Source: Eutypa lata (taxonomy: Eukaryota; Ascomycota; Sordariomycetes; Xylariales; Diatrypaceae). From it: a stretch of 64,000 bases of DNA. Below the pieces are notes generated by a model. It was given only the letters and a program-made list of their open reading frames with translations, had not been told where the DNA came from and did not search any database. Positions 1 through 10,766 of this stretch are shown here, one piece after another. The position numbers were made by a program, and so were the translations under genes. Each line of letters opens with the position of its first letter. The stretch's first letter is position 1. The stretch covers positions 1,798,001-1,862,000 of the forward strand of contig JAKULF010000009.1 in assembly GCA_022661535.1 (NCBI GenBank), written 5' to 3'.

Positions 1-450
1 GGGATGAGATGAGAATATGATAGGATGGCGTGATTGTGTACTAGTGCGTTGTTAATTGTTTGTTTGCCGTCCCGTTTTGAATCCCGTACCTGTCATTTGA
101 GACTTGTACACTGGATTGAGAATTTTGAATACCCAACGATCGTCCGCAAGTGTATGTGATGTATTCCGCTATCTCTTTTGTACAGTTGTGAAGCTTTAGT
201 TGGCTTTGTGATATGAATTGGATATCAAACCCACGCACTTCATAGGCAGCGCCTACTTAGTAGACGTCAAGACCATTCTTGAGGTGGGAGAAGCGATAAT
301 GTACAATGTTAACCATGCAACAGAATTCACCCAAATAGGTTTGCCAACGCTCTATAAAATTGTTCCTTATCCAAGAAGTATGTTCTAGTATATACAACGA
401 ATACTCGACAATATCCCCAATATCCCATCTAAATCTACAATGCCATCATG
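1..450. other. intergenic, 3' of permease
   Basis: I see no supportable gene here. The stretch lies downstream of the permease and probably holds its 3' untranslated region. Confidence 0.5.
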
Positions 451-2091
451 CTAAACCTTAACACCATTCATATCTTCTGCTTTAGAATCCGTATCCTTGT
501 GAGCAGCAGCTTCCGGATCCTGGGCGTTGACAACCCCGACGACACGGGTAGAGAGCTCCGCCTGTGGGGGCCCCGTGAAGTGCTTCCGGCCCCAAACGAA
601 GTACCAAATCATGCTGATCGACGCGAACCCGGCAAACACGGCGGAAGCGTAGTTCATACTGGACGCGTCCAGGCCGTCCAGGGTCGTCGGCATGCAGAAC
701 AGGAAGATGGACAGGAGGATCCAGCACAGGGTCGTGATGTTGACGACGAAGCCGATCTTGCCGAGCGAGTACGACGCGTACTTGACGTCCTTGCGGCCGC
801 GGAGCACGGATACCAGGATCGGCAGCCCGTACGACGTCGCGAGGCAGATGGTCGCCACGCCCGTGAAACTGCTGAAGGCCGCCGTCGAGCCGAAGTAGAT
901 CAGCCCGAGGAGGCAATCCACTGCGAAGGAGAGCGTTAGACCCCAGAGAGGAATTTCGAATCGCTTGTCGACCCTGCTCCATAGCCCGGAGCCGGGGATG
1001 GCCCCGTCGCGCGCGAAAGCGTACGTGCAGCGGCTGGAAGCGGTCAGTGCTCCGACGCCGGCGAATAACCAAATCCCCAGGATCAGGAATAGCAGCCCAA
1101 AGCCGCCGCCCGCGCTGCCGGTGGCGTTCTTAAAGATGAGACCAACTGGCTGGCCGCTCGAGACACTGAGCAGCTCTTGAACATCCGGGAGCACGAATAG
1201 GATGGGTATGATGTAGAGCAAGCCGGTAACACCAGCAGCGACTACCGAAAGCACCATCGCCCTGGGGACTTCCCGCTCTGGTGTCTGGACTTCCTCGCAC
1301 ATGGACGCGACCATTCCGTAGCCCGTCAGCACGTAGGCAGGCTGCAGCAAGCCGACGAAGAAAGACCATCCAGACGGCCATCCCGAACCCGAGGCATCGT
1401 AGTGCGCGAAGACGAACTCGCCGCTCCGTCGCGTATCGGCCATGACCAGAACGGTGACCAGGATGATGATGACGGAGGCGCCGGTCCAGTAAATGCAGAC
1501 GGTGTTGATGAGGTCGAGATACCGAGACCCGAAGATATTGATCAGGTAACACAGGATCATCACCGCCCAGAACATGAGGACAGTCTGCCAGGCGGTGGCG
1601 ACGAACTCCTCGTCCCACAGCGAGATGGCGCTGAGGATGAGCTGGGCGCCTCCGAAATTGATGGACAGCGTGACGGTCCAGTTGCCGACGAGGGTCAGCC
1701 ACCCGGTGATCCAGCTCGTGATGGGGGCCCAGCGCGGCGTCGACAGCAGCGCCGACCAGTAGTAGACGCCCCCCGCGGTCGGGTAGACGGAGCAGATCTC
1801 GGCCAGCGACGCGGCGATGGCCACCGAGAGCAGCGACAGCAGCACCCACCCCCACAGCACCGTCACCGACTCCCCGTTCGCCAGCGAGAACGCGAACGTC
1901 GTGCTCAGGCCGTACGGCACCGCCATGATGGCGAACGACAGGCCCAGAACCGATATCATGCTCAAGCTACGCGGCAACTCCGCCTTGTACCCCATGCGCG
2001 CGAGCGCGTCATCGGCCGCGGCTGCCGCTGCTGGTGCTGAGCCGGCTGAATGCCGGCGCCCGCCGGCGCTTGACGTTGATGTCCTATGCAT
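451..2091 (-). CDS. amino acid/GABA-type permease (APC superfamily)
   Basis: Intronless 546-residue integral membrane protein. After a cytosolic N-terminus with an alanine run (residues 21-26), hydrophobic segments start near residue 44 and recur about twelve times, as in the APC amino acid/choline transporter (ACT) branch that includes yeast UGA4 and fungal GABA/choline permeases. The family signature LAEICSVYPTAGGVYYW lies at residues 97-113, and a CEEVQTPEREVPRA loop follows the sixth or seventh segment. The polar C-terminal tail is about 45 residues. It should move an amino acid, GABA, choline or polyamine across the plasma or vacuolar membrane; the substrate cannot be read from sequence. 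The start ATG at 2091 is the first in frame and gives a normal family length. No functional link to its neighbours is evident. Confidence 0.9.
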   Translation of the reverse strand: MHRTSTSSAGGRRHSAGSAPAAAAAADDALARMGYKAELPRSLSMISVLGLSFAIMAVPYGLSTTFAFSLANGESVTVLWGWVLLSLLSVAIAASLAEICSVYPTAGGVYYWSALLSTPRWAPITSWITGWLTLVGNWTVTLSINFGGAQLILSAISLWDEEFVATAWQTVLMFWAVMILCYLINIFGSRYLDLINTVCIYWTGASVIIILVTVLVMADTRRSGEFVFAHYDASGSGWPSGWSFFVGLLQPAYVLTGYGMVASMCEEVQTPEREVPRAMVLSVVAAGVTGLLYIIPILFVLPDVQELLSVSSGQPVGLIFKNATGSAGGGFGLLFLILGIWLFAGVGALTASSRCTYAFARDGAIPGSGLWSRVDKRFEIPLWGLTLSFAVDCLLGLIYFGSTAAFSSFTGVATICLATSYGLPILVSVLRGRKDVKYASYSLGKIGFVVNITTLCWILLSIFLFCMPTTLDGLDASSMNYASAVFAGFASISMIWYFVWGRKHFTGPPQAELSTRVVGVVNAQDPEAAAHKDTDSKAEDMNGVKV

Positions 2092-3050
2092 TGTTTGAGC
2101 GAATCGACAATCTTGATGATGCTGATAATGACAGTGATGATGGTGATGGTGATGTCGCCAAGAGGTGTTGTTGTGCGTGCAGCGATGAGTGAAAGATGCG
2201 AGACGACCGATCTGCTAGCTAACTTACTCATTTACGGCTGCATACACACTTGGCAGAACGGGTTGCGACTCTGCATCTGCGAGGAAGCGGGCGAACGTGA
2301 CTCTTAATGGATGCCGGGCTAGTTACACTGGAACAACGTAGCGTCCGAGTAGCTGATAGCTCTGGGCATGATGATTGGGCAATGGGAGAGGTAAGCAAGG
2401 ATTCACACCCCTCGGGATTGGAGATCTACGAAGTGGACCAAAGACCAGGGCTAGCTGTGTGCTTATCTCCAACTCCCACCCCGTTTTTTGTACTAGTTGA
2501 TTTTTAATACAGATATGTCATACGCAGGGTCCTAAACTTTTTTACTTACGTGTTGAAGGAGATTACTACGTACATAACTTATCAGATTACCGGATACCTG
2601 CTTGATCGGGCCAGCTTCTTGTATACCTACCTAGCTATGTAATCGCGCCGTTGACCGAAGATGGATCTCAAGCATCCTCGAAGTCCCGGGGCCGACTAAT
2701 GCAAGGGGTTCAAGATATTCATTCTAGACTCGGCACATAGTTCCATAATGGGTGCTGCTAATATAATAAGCGTACGCAATTTTCTCCGTTTGCGGCCGTA
2801 AAGGTCAGCGTGAGACACTAGGTACCTATTTTTCGTCCCCTATCCACTGCCAGCAACGATTCTCACACGACCGATGATAATAAATCTCGAAAGCAATGAT
2901 GGATGGATGGATAGTCATGGTTTATACTAGGCTTATCTATATACCACCTAAGGTTCTAGATCACGAGCTTGTATTATTCTAGCTTACTTTCAGCCGAAAT
3001 CGTAGGCACCGATGACATCATTTCCTCATTCCGTCTGCCCCAATCTACAC
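2092..3050. other. intergenic region, permease promoter side
   Basis: No gene seen. The part next to the permease start (about 2110-2160) is an imperfect GATGGT/GATGAT simple repeat. A GGAT tetranucleotide run lies near 2900-2912. Confidence 0.5.
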
Positions 3051-4147
3051 TCATCCGTCCCAGGGAAACAATCTGCCATTGTCTTCCTCAGCCTGCAATG
3101 AGTGAGCCAGTCCTATGGCTGCACAGTTGCCCATAGTGATGGCTTGTGCTGCAAATCTAAGGTCTGTCGCGCAGTCGCCGGCCGCAAACACGCCCTTGAC
3201 GTTTGTGCCGTAATATGTGGACGATTGTGCATTTATATAACCTGTTGACGTAACCTCAACACCCAAATCCTCTGCGAATGAGCCGTTGAGCTTGAAGTAA
3301 GGGGAATGGGCCTATGAAATCAAGTTAGATCAGAACCCAAATTCTCAATTTACTACGACGACATGTGAACTTACGAGAAACGCCTCTTTGTTTACGCTTC
3401 CGTCTGCAAGCTTCACGAGCACGCCGGCGTCCCCATCTACATCAGGGTCCTTCTCGAGTCTTTCGATCGTGGTGTCAATGAAGTTATACTTAGTGTTTTT
3501 GAGCAGGGATTTGAACTTGTTCCGAATCTCGTCTCCGGCTCCATTGGTGTACACATTCACTGTCCCTGCTAGTCGGCCGACCATCCTCGCAACCACCGCA
3601 ACGAAGGACTTGACTTCCACTATCCCGATAGCGAGGACTCCTGCAGAGGGGGCTCCTTTCTGTGCATAGGGGCTGCAGAAAAGACAATGAAATCTGGGTA
3701 GCCTAGGTCAGGACGTGACTAACTTACTGGGGGTCTTAGTACTGGTGAGACTCACATGCTCCGACCCCACAGCTCCTCGTAGCCAGGTAGGCTAAGCATC
3801 AAGTCCGTAATCCCGCTGGCGAGAAGGACTTTTCGCCCTCGATACTTGTTGCCGGCGGTATCGACAGCCTCGAACTGGCCGTTCCTCTTCATCTTCCTCA
3901 CGCTCTTAATTTCGACGTTCTTAAACTGGATAACATCACTGTGCCGCTTCAAGATATCGCTCTTGACCTCTTCGTGTGGGAGGTATACCTTGGTGCAGTC
4001 CTTATCATCCACGCGGCTTGCTTTGTCGTCGCGGAACTTCTCGTGGCTGAAGACGATGGCCGTGTGGAGTTGACATGCGAGATTCCCTGCGCAGGCTAAT
4101 CCAGCTGGACCGCCCCCGATGATTAGGACGTCTACTACGTCAGACAT
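3051..4147 (-). CDS. thioredoxin reductase-like FAD disulfide oxidoreductase
   Basis: Three exons (4147-3756, 3693-3375, 3311-3051) whose phases close to 323 residues, the usual length of low-molecular-weight thioredoxin reductases. Residues 10-16 carry the FAD Rossmann signature (IGGGPAG). Choosing the acceptor at 3694 puts a CLFC redox pair at residues 134-137, inside an IFHCLFC context as in the gliotoxin-oxidase (GliT)/thioredoxin-reductase-like branch. The FAD-binding GD motif (GVFAAGDCA) is at about 278-286. The second nucleotide-binding glycine motif expected for NADPH is not recognisable after residue 150, which suggests an oxygen-dependent dithiol oxidase rather than a true NADPH reductase (inference). 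No epipolythiodioxopiperazine genes are nearby, so a role in such a pathway is unproven. Confidence 0.85.
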
Positions 4148-6540
4148 GGTGTCGTTAATCTGCTATTCCTAAGACATACAATCAAGTGATAGGGTTTGAG
4201 AGAAAGTGAGAATTTCGTTTGAGAAAGAATTATTGAGAAATATATACGCTTGGGCCGACGTGAGTAATAGGACTTGGAATGCAAACACTTCGTTGGTATC
4301 ATGTCAAAGAATTCTTGAGACAAACATCCTGAAACTGTACGAGGTATGTTATTACGCAATACGCATGCTGTTGTTTGCAAATGATGGAATGCTGAATCGT
4401 GCAACATGGGATGGCAAGTATCCTCTGATTCAAACTGTGTACCAAAACCTAAGTTTAGATCAAAAGGCGGTAATTTCTTAACTTGCAGATATTTTAGCCT
4501 TGCGCGTGTTACACATCCTAGCCACGAAAGGGTGATACATCGGTAGCGATGGGAGGGATGCCTTACCACTTAACAAAAGTTGTGTTGACAGAAAACATTG
4601 GCGTGGTGAGAGATATACCCCCAACTAAGTATATATATAATGCTTACGCCCCTTCAAAAGGCGACAATACTATGTTCTCTCTGGTGGCTCGAGTGAGGCA
4701 TTAAGCGTGATAATATCATAGTTAGGTAGGTGTTGTTTTCAAGAAGCTGGGTATGAACGGCATAGACCTTAAAGGCCCTTGTATACTCGATAGGTTGTAG
4801 AGATAGCAATACATAAACATTTGGTTACTGTCAGATTTCGGGGTGTAATTATGGTGTATTGCTATCTGGTCTGCGATGACTGCAACGATCGGTGTTCCTA
4901 TGTAGGTGTGTAGGTTGCTGGTGGTTGGGTAGCAGCTCTTTTGCATACAATCATATAGCCATTGGTGCCCTAGGGCACCCACCTTCATTTTTTAGGACGC
5001 CACATTTACCCTATCTGCTGACAGTTACTGACTATATGTAAAGGTGATACTCCATTAAGATAGATCGCTACCATCTTCCTGCCTAGAGAGTTCATTGAGT
5101 GAACGTCGGCTGTTATCTGCTAGGGTAAGGTGTAGACCAAGGGATCAAGGTGAATGCTATGTGAAAAGCTTCAGAAAGGAAGGTCCGGCAGCCTATATTA
5201 AAGAGGCCTTCGCCCCCTTGGTTGTAGTGAGGGCAGCGTATGGCTATGCATATCCGCCCCCAAGCTCTGTTCCCTTTATATCACCCTGTGTCACACCATC
5301 ATCTAAGAGTACCATTTTTTATGATATTTATAAATCCATATGAAGTAATGTACTAACAAACAAAATCCCCTTTCCTCGTGAATATAAAGAGGAGCGTTTG
5401 ATTTCTACTTTCAGCTTTTCGTCCCTTTAGGAAGCCAACACCATCAATAACGATAGTGTCTAAGTTAAGGGTAAAATGACTTGTCTATTCTCTATGACCC
5501 CGTTTGCTTTTCGGGGTAGGTAAAATAACCGCCTAGAGAGTTTAGGAAATTATAAGCCCTGATGGCCTTCTCCTTTCGACTCTGTACTATCCTCTTCTCC
5601 AACATGTACAATTTCAGTGTTGGGCTAGAATTGTATTAAGGGCATGTATGATAGATTTGACTCCTTGCATACCCTACAATTTGCTACTATGTGTTATAAG
5701 ACTCAGATAACTCTCCTGTAGCGCTCTTTATATGATGATAACCCATCTACAAACACCCACGACTGGTAAATATAATTAGAGTAGGGAAAAGAACAGTCGA
5801 ATAGACCTTGTGGTCTGAAAGCCTTATAAGGACATATGAAGTGTAAGCATAGCTCACCTAAAGTAACAGCCATGTAAATTATCTCCATCATCAAACAACA
5901 ATGTCATATCTATCACACTGCTCATAGCCTCTATTATATGCGCAAGCATATAATCTACCTTCAGTTAGCTATATTCTGTGTCGACGATTCAACTAGATAT
6001 AAAGAGGACGTAAAGGAAAAGAGACTAGCGATTTATAGTTATTACCTTTGGAAAATATTTGCAATGTAGAATACTGTCACCAATAGAAACCTGACCTGTG
6101 TCCACAAAGATACATTCCTCCAAAGTTGGAATAGTTCTTTTTCCTCTAATTTGAGTTAGCACACTAATAGCTCCCACTTATCACAATGATTATGAATCAT
6201 AGAGTATTCATCATAAAATATATCTAACAACTGTGCAGCTGGATAGTTGCGGAATACCTGTGTGTCGTATTGGTGCACAAACGACTAGTTGTATATTCGA
6301 AGAAAGGGGATATGATTCTTTTATAGGACAAAAATGTGATAAATTTACACACTCAAATACAAAACCCGAGTAAGACTATACATATATCCAAGACAAATCC
6401 AACAAGATAAACACATATAAATAGTCCCAAAACATCCAACATCCAGCATCCACCAAATTAGACCCCTAGCCGTTAATGATCGCTAGAGGTGTGTAGGAGC
6501 CGCCTGGTAGAGTTGCGAGTTACTGTAGTACCGATGCTCC
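4148..6540. other. 2.4 kb intergenic region
   Basis: Only short unsupported reading frames on either strand. Base composition drifts toward AT compared with the genes. No repeat, RNA gene or splice-consistent coding segment was recognised. Confidence 0.5.
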
Positions 6541-6841
6541 TTAGTCAATCTCTACGAGGCGGCAGTTCTTGTACTTGTTGTCACAGCGTCGGTAGAAGAT
6601 GTTCTCGGGTGCAGGTCCTCCGCCGATCCTGTACTTCGTAGTGTCCAAGATGCAAAGACCTTCATTGTGGACCACACTGTCCTTCCACTTGATGTTGGTA
6701 CATCTAACGATGAATTAGTATGATGAAACGGAAAAGATGCTAAGACGGTGTTGTTTACCCGGGGGAAGATGACTTGTTGCATCGCCATGTAATGCGCTGG
6801 GTGATGCTACCGCAAGTACCTTCTTTGATGCCCTTGCACAT
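6541..6841 (-). CDS. small cysteine-rich protein, 5' end uncertain
   Basis: Two exons (6841-6759 and 6703-6541) joined by a GTAAAC...TTAG intron give an 81-residue product with 7 cysteines, several glycines and a charged tail ending RLVEID. The unspliced frame has a stop at the exon-intron border, so the intron is needed. The cysteine number and small size fit a secreted cysteine-rich (effector-like) protein, but no signal peptide is encoded at this ATG. A stop lies 12 bases upstream inside a CTAG that could itself be an acceptor, so a further 5' exon carrying a signal peptide may exist toward 7.0-7.15 kb. The gene sits about 0.85 kb from the RIP-mutated block, a typical location for such genes. 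I do not recognise a family. Confidence 0.5.
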
Positions 6842-7690
6842 CTTGCTGTTCTTCTAGATAAGGTATCTTCTTGGGGAAGTGTTTCTTGGACAATATGCGT
6901 CTCTCTGAGTAAAGTGTGGTTTTTGTTCGAGGAAAATAAAAAGAGATATACGATCTAGGTTGGTTGTCAAAGCTATATATGTTTGAGATGCATGGTATGG
7001 TACTGACATCTCTGTACGACCTTGCTGCTTTATATTAATTTTGTTCTCGCTGGTTTATACACAACCCTTGAGGAGTACTCGAGTTTGGCGCCCAAAGGAG
7101 CTAGCGACAAGAGACGCTAACATGATCGCATCCTATCGTATGTCGTTAAATGTTGATGTTGGTTGTGACTATGGATGTTGGTTCTCCCTGGCCTCAAGCA
7201 CGACCACTCGGCGGTTGGCTTGTGGAGGCAATGCTACACTGATGCCTGTTTGCCTTGGAGCTGACTTGGGTGAAAGTAGATACTATATGCATTAGGCCGA
7301 TGAATATAGATATGACAAGGCACACTCGACGAACTATGTTGTCTTATGCCTTGCTGATCACGAAAATCGGACGCTTGAAGTGACAATACTAGTATAGCAC
7401 GAGCGAGACGCCAACCTGCTGGGAGCTAGGTATGTAGTCTAGGGGCCTAACGTTAGACAGTGTTGGCTCGGCGCATGATCTCCACCAATCATTAAGCGCC
7501 ATATGCAGTTTCGCTCCGGGATCAATTGAGGCACAGCATAGGATGTTTGCCGGAAATGTGGCTCAATACTATCTACGTACATGTAAACTGTCGATAGTTA
7601 TTCTTTATCATCGCGGCTAGGGCGGTGCGCGTCTGTCGTGACATGGATCTGCCGATCATCGTTACACTAACCTCTTACATTCTAAACACT
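6842..7690. other. intergenic, edge of AT-rich block
   Basis: Normal base composition up to about 7690, then an abrupt shift to AT-rich DNA. The part next to the cysteine-rich gene may contain its promoter or a first exon. No other gene seen. Confidence 0.45.
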
Positions 7691-8394
7691 GGTTTTTGTA
7701 ACTTTTTACAAATCCCGCGCTGTTTTATTAATAAATAATTAAATTATATAATGTAATTTATTAAATATTAAAAAAAAACGATTATTTAATATATTAACTT
7801 TTTATTTATATTAATTTTAAAATAAATTAAATAAAATAACTTTTTTAAATTATTATTTAATTTATTAATTAATTATATAAAATTAACTTTTTTACGTTTT
7901 TTTATATTAAAAATTTTATAATTATTAATATAATTTATTAATTTTTTTTTTCGTTAATTTTAACTTTTTATATTATTAACTTTTTTTTTTTTTTATATAA
8001 ATTTTTTTAAAACTTTTAAATATTTATATAAAATATATAACGTTAATTAAAATTTTATATTTTAATTTTTTTTTTAATATAAATTTTAAAGTTTTAATTT
8101 TAAATTTTTTTTTATAAAATTATTATTTTAAATTAATAATTTTAATAATTTTAAAATTAAAAGCTTTATTAATTTTAATAATTAATTATTTAAATTTATT
8201 ACGTTAATAATTTAAGTTTTATTATAACTTTTAAATTTATTTTTTAAAATTATAATTTTTTTTTAAAATATAAAAATCGTTATTTATTATTTTTAATAAA
8301 GTTTTTTTTAAAAAAATAATTAATTAACGATATATATTAATTAATTATAAATTTTATTATATAATAATAAAATTAAAAAAATAAACTTTCGTTT
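7690..8394. repeat. AT-rich RIP-mutated flank, left
   Basis: Nearly pure A and T with isolated CG dinucleotides and long T or A runs. It lies outside the Copia element, so RIP has either spread from it or acted on an older repeat into which the Copia copy inserted. No reading frame survives. Confidence 0.75.
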
Positions 8395-8399
8395 ATTTA

Positions 8400-8614
8400 T
8401 ATTAATAAATAAAGTGCTTTAATAGCGGTTTATAATAATAATAAAAAGTTAAATATCGAAAGTGTTTTAAAATGTTACGTATAATATTTAAAGTATAAAG
8501 ATTAATATGTAATTCGAGCTTATAATTAAGTTAATATAGATTTTTTTAAATAATAATATATACTTTACTTTTCGAAAGTTATTTAAAATTAATATTTATC
8601 CGCGTATTTTAATA
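8400..8614 (+). repeat. left LTR of the Copia element
   Basis: 215 bases. By eye it aligns without gaps to the right LTR with 20 differences, every one a C/T or G/A transition and none a transversion. The ends read TATTAA and TTAATA, the RIP-altered form of the usual TG...CA LTR ends. Confidence 0.85.
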
Positions 8615-10724
8615 TAATAATAATTTCGGTTTTATAAATTAATAATTAAAAGATTTATATAAAGATAAATATATTATTTATAACGACGTTTTATTAACTT
8701 TAGCTTAAAGAATTCGCGAAGAAAATCGATATTAATAATAACGAAAAATAAACGAACTTTTAATATTATTAAAGATTATAACGATTATATTATCGGCGGC
8801 ATTTACTTTTTTTCTTTTATTAAGTTAAGTTATAACTTAATATTTTATCTTTTTAATTCGGCTAAAACTTCGGTAATTAAACGACCTTTTTACTTATTTA
8901 AATAACTTTATTTTAATAATAAAAAAGTTATAAAATCTTATAAATAAATTAATTACTTAAGTTAATTTCTTAACGTTATTATATTAAATCTTTTTTTTTT
9001 ATCGAAATTAAATATGTAATTTTTTTCTTTCTTTTTATCGACATTTATAAATTATTATAAGTTTAATAAGTTTTTTATAATAATAAATAATATTAAAAAT
9101 ATTATATATAATTTTATAAAAAAAGCTTAAATTAAAAAACGAGTTATATTAATAATAAAAGTTCGATAATAAGAAATAATAAATTAATATTAAAACGATA
9201 TAAACGTTATTATAAAATAACTTAAAAGTATATAAGTATAAAATTTAAGCTTACGCGTAAATAATCGTAACGTTAAAATTAATTTTAATTATATAATTAA
9301 TAAATTAATATAAAGTAAATATATAAACGTTATATTTTAATAATAAATAAATATATAATTAACATTTAATAAAATTTATATAAAGTAAACGTAAATATTA
9401 ATAAATATATAATTATTAATAAATATAAATTTATTTATTTTATAATATTTTAATATCGTAATATTAAATGTAAAGAATATATTATTTAAAGTAAAATTAA
9501 GCTTAATATTTATTTTATTAAAGTTTTAATTATAAGATTTATTTAAATATTTAATATAAAATAAGTAAATAAATTATTTATTTTTTTTTTCGTTTAAATA
9601 TATAAATATTCATTTTTTTTTTTTATAATATTAATTTTATAATAAATTAAATTATATATTAAGTTTTTTTTAAATTTTTATACTTTTTATAATTTAAATA
9701 ATTATACTTTATAAATCTTTATTATAGCATTTATAAATAATAAGTTAAGATTTTATCGATAGTTATTTTATTAAAAAGTTATTATAATTTAATTAATATT
9801 AAAATAACGAAATTAAATAAACGAAAAAACCGTATTTTTTTTTTTTCGTATTATTATAAAAAAAGTTAATAAATAAATAAACTTAATAAATAATATAAAA
9901 GTATATAAAGTATAAGTTTTAATGATTTAAATTTAAGTGATTTAAATTTAAATAATTTCGATTATAATATTTAAAAAGTTCGTTTTTTTAAATTTTTAAA
10001 AATGAATAAAAGTTTACGTAAATTCGCCAAAAAGAATTTTAAAAAAAAATAAAAGAAGTTTTTTTTTAAAGTTAAAAAGAAAAATTACTTTAAAGGTTTC
10101 GATAATTAAAAACTTTAACGTAATGTTTTAAGTTTTGCTTTAAAAGAAATCGATTACGAAAAAGGTATAAAGTTATTTAAATTCGTCGAAGTTAAATTTA
10201 CGAAAGTTATTATAAAAATTTATAAATAATACTCTTAATAATTAATTATAAATATAATTTCGAAAATTAAAATGTTAAAAACTTTATAATTTATCTTTTT
10301 AATAATTAATATAATACGTTAACGAAGTATTTAAAATAACTTTTATAATTTTAAATATAATAAAAAAAATTCTTTTACTTTTATTATATAATTTTAAAAA
10401 TATATAAAAAAGATAAAATTAATTAATATAAAATTAAATAAAGTTACTTATATTATAATGTTTATAAACGCCGTGAAAAATAAAGTTATTTATTAATATA
10501 AAATTATAAACTTTATATTATAAATAATCGATTATTTTATTTATAAATTTATTAAAAACTTTAATATTAAATTTTAAAATTAAGTAAAGAATATTAATAA
10601 ATCGTATAAAAATATAAAGTTATATATTTAAAAAAGTAATAATAATAAAAAGATAAAAAAACCGAATTTATAAAAAAAAAATTAATTTAATAAGCTTTTC
10701 GTAAATAATAAAAAAAAGCCTTTT

Positions 10725-10766
10725 TGTTTTAATTATAACGAATATAAATATATATTTCGATATTAC
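10725..10766 (+). other. zinc-knuckle remnant of gag
   Basis: The frame shows the spacing CX2CX4HX4C of a retroelement nucleocapsid knuckle, with three of the four ligand codons changed to TAT or TAC as expected from G-to-A or C-to-T mutation. This is the best marker for the gag end of the element. It is non-functional. Confidence 0.65.

Noticed and set aside
448..2098. Long plus-strand frames opposite the permease
   Set aside because: Mirror frames of a GC-rich membrane-protein gene, with no family features.
4135..4988. Minus-strand frames of 144 and 88 residues
   Set aside because: No motif, no signal peptide and no splice context; lengths are within chance for this composition.
7041..7295. 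Plus-strand 84-residue frame next to the AT block
   Set aside because: No start context, motif or conservation signal.
7690..8000. Possible terminal inverted repeats at the edges of the AT block
   Set aside because: The left and right edges do not match in inverted orientation; the LTR explanation fits better.
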